From contig NC_132971.1 of the NCBI RefSeq assembly GCF_047496725.1, positions 9,259,001 through 9,323,000 of the forward strand: a DNA stretch of 64,000 nucleotides, given 5' to 3'. The translations under genes and the position numbers were made by a program. The notes under the pieces were generated by a model. That model did not search any database and was not told where the DNA came from. It saw only the letters and a program-made list of their open reading frames with translations. Every line of letters starts with the position of its first letter. Position 1 is the stretch's first letter. Positions 63,625 to 64,000 of this stretch are shown one piece after another. Source of the DNA: Anoplolepis gracilipes. Lineage: Eukaryota > Arthropoda > Insecta > Hymenoptera > Formicidae.

Positions 63625-64000
63625 TTTTCAACTTTCTTAATTTTTCTTGTCAAATAAAATAAAATAAATGAGACCTCAGACAACTGATTCTGAATTTCAA
63701 CAAAATCCTTTCGTTGACCCTGAAGTCATATTAGAAACTCTAATCCAATTTATAGAAGAAAATAAAGAAAATATTATTTACAATTTAGACAATATCATAA
63801 AAGAGTTTTTAAATCAAGCCTCTATTATCATCATCCCAGATCAGTAAAAAAATCCTCTGAATTATTAGTTCCTAGTACACATTGATCCTGCTCTCGGCGA
63901 AGCCCTGGGTATAGCCGACTTAGACAGATTACCCAAAAACTAAATAGAGAGCAACCCTGTTATTGACACCGAGGTAGACGATAACAGTGGGTCACAGCAC
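63625..64000 (+). mobile_element. 5'-truncated family B LTR end at the window edge
   Basis: From TTTTCAACTTTCTTAA it matches 11000..11374 and would reach the LTR terminus just beyond the window (last bases GGGTCACAGCAC). Joined to env without target duplication. Confidence 0.82.
63668..63847 (+). CDS. 59-residue acidic LTR protein, copy 5
   Basis: Open frame with the same 59 residues as at 11045..11224. Confidence 0.4.
   Translation: MRPQTTDSEFQQNPFVDPEVILETLIQFIEENKENIIYNLDNIIKEFLNQASIIIIPDQ

Noticed and set aside
1..64000. Host genes, tRNA or rRNA genes
   Set aside because: Nothing in the window reads as a host exon, and the only tRNA-like signal is the primer-binding site. Practically all sequence is attributable to LTR elements.

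Overview
The window looks like a nested cluster of long LTR retroelements of the Ty3/Gypsy (Metaviridae) type in an AT-rich arthropod genome, most likely an insect and possibly a hymenopteran. The host assignment is inference. The evidence is the tRNA-Leu-type primer-binding site, a TATA plus arthropod-style initiator promoter, eukaryotic splice-acceptor signals and an env gene resembling chuvirus (Jingchuvirales) glycoproteins. I see no host gene, rRNA, tRNA gene or CRISPR.

Three element families can be told apart. Family A (1..10579) has the 3' part of pol, a divergent env, a polypurine tract and a candidate giant LTR of about 5.7 kb. Family B occurs as B1 (10584..13680, broken), B2 (24030..38490, plus strand, nearly complete at the 3' side, with a 4.5-kb 3' LTR at 33978..38490) and B3 (39051..46512, minus strand, intact gag and pol). 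Family C occurs as a minus-strand copy (18064..24029) and a plus-strand copy (46513..63624). Both C copies are decayed. The plus copy is split by a minus-strand family-B solo LTR (52479..57016) flanked by the 4-bp duplication ATGG.

About 16930..31489 and 39051..53612 form a nearly perfect inverted repeat with arms of about 14.5 kb around a 7.6-kb spacer. The arms differ by single indels and a few substitutions. Both arm ends lie inside or beside LTR sequence, so LTR-mediated rearrangement, autointegration or mis-assembly are all possible.

The candidate undescribed system is the gene content of this clade. (1) The LTRs are very long and carry their own reading frames: a basic protein of 115-138 residues (start MPGSRRAGKR or MGRSRRAGR) found in all three families, and a 59-residue acidic protein near the LTR 3' end. 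A conserved folded RNA block lies just upstream of the basic frame in families B and C, and a consensus splice donor lies just downstream. (2) Between integrase and env, families B and C carry an array of four or five paralogous small genes (acc1-acc4) with the cysteine pattern C...CxxC...CxxC...CxxC. Most are preceded by a splice acceptor. (3) The env is chuvirus-like. (4) Pol has an extra acidic linker and an alpha/beta, macrodomain-like segment between RNase H and integrase. Together this gives a complex-retrovirus-like plan: gag, pol by -1 frameshifting, and spliced accessory and env messages starting from an LTR exon that is itself coding.
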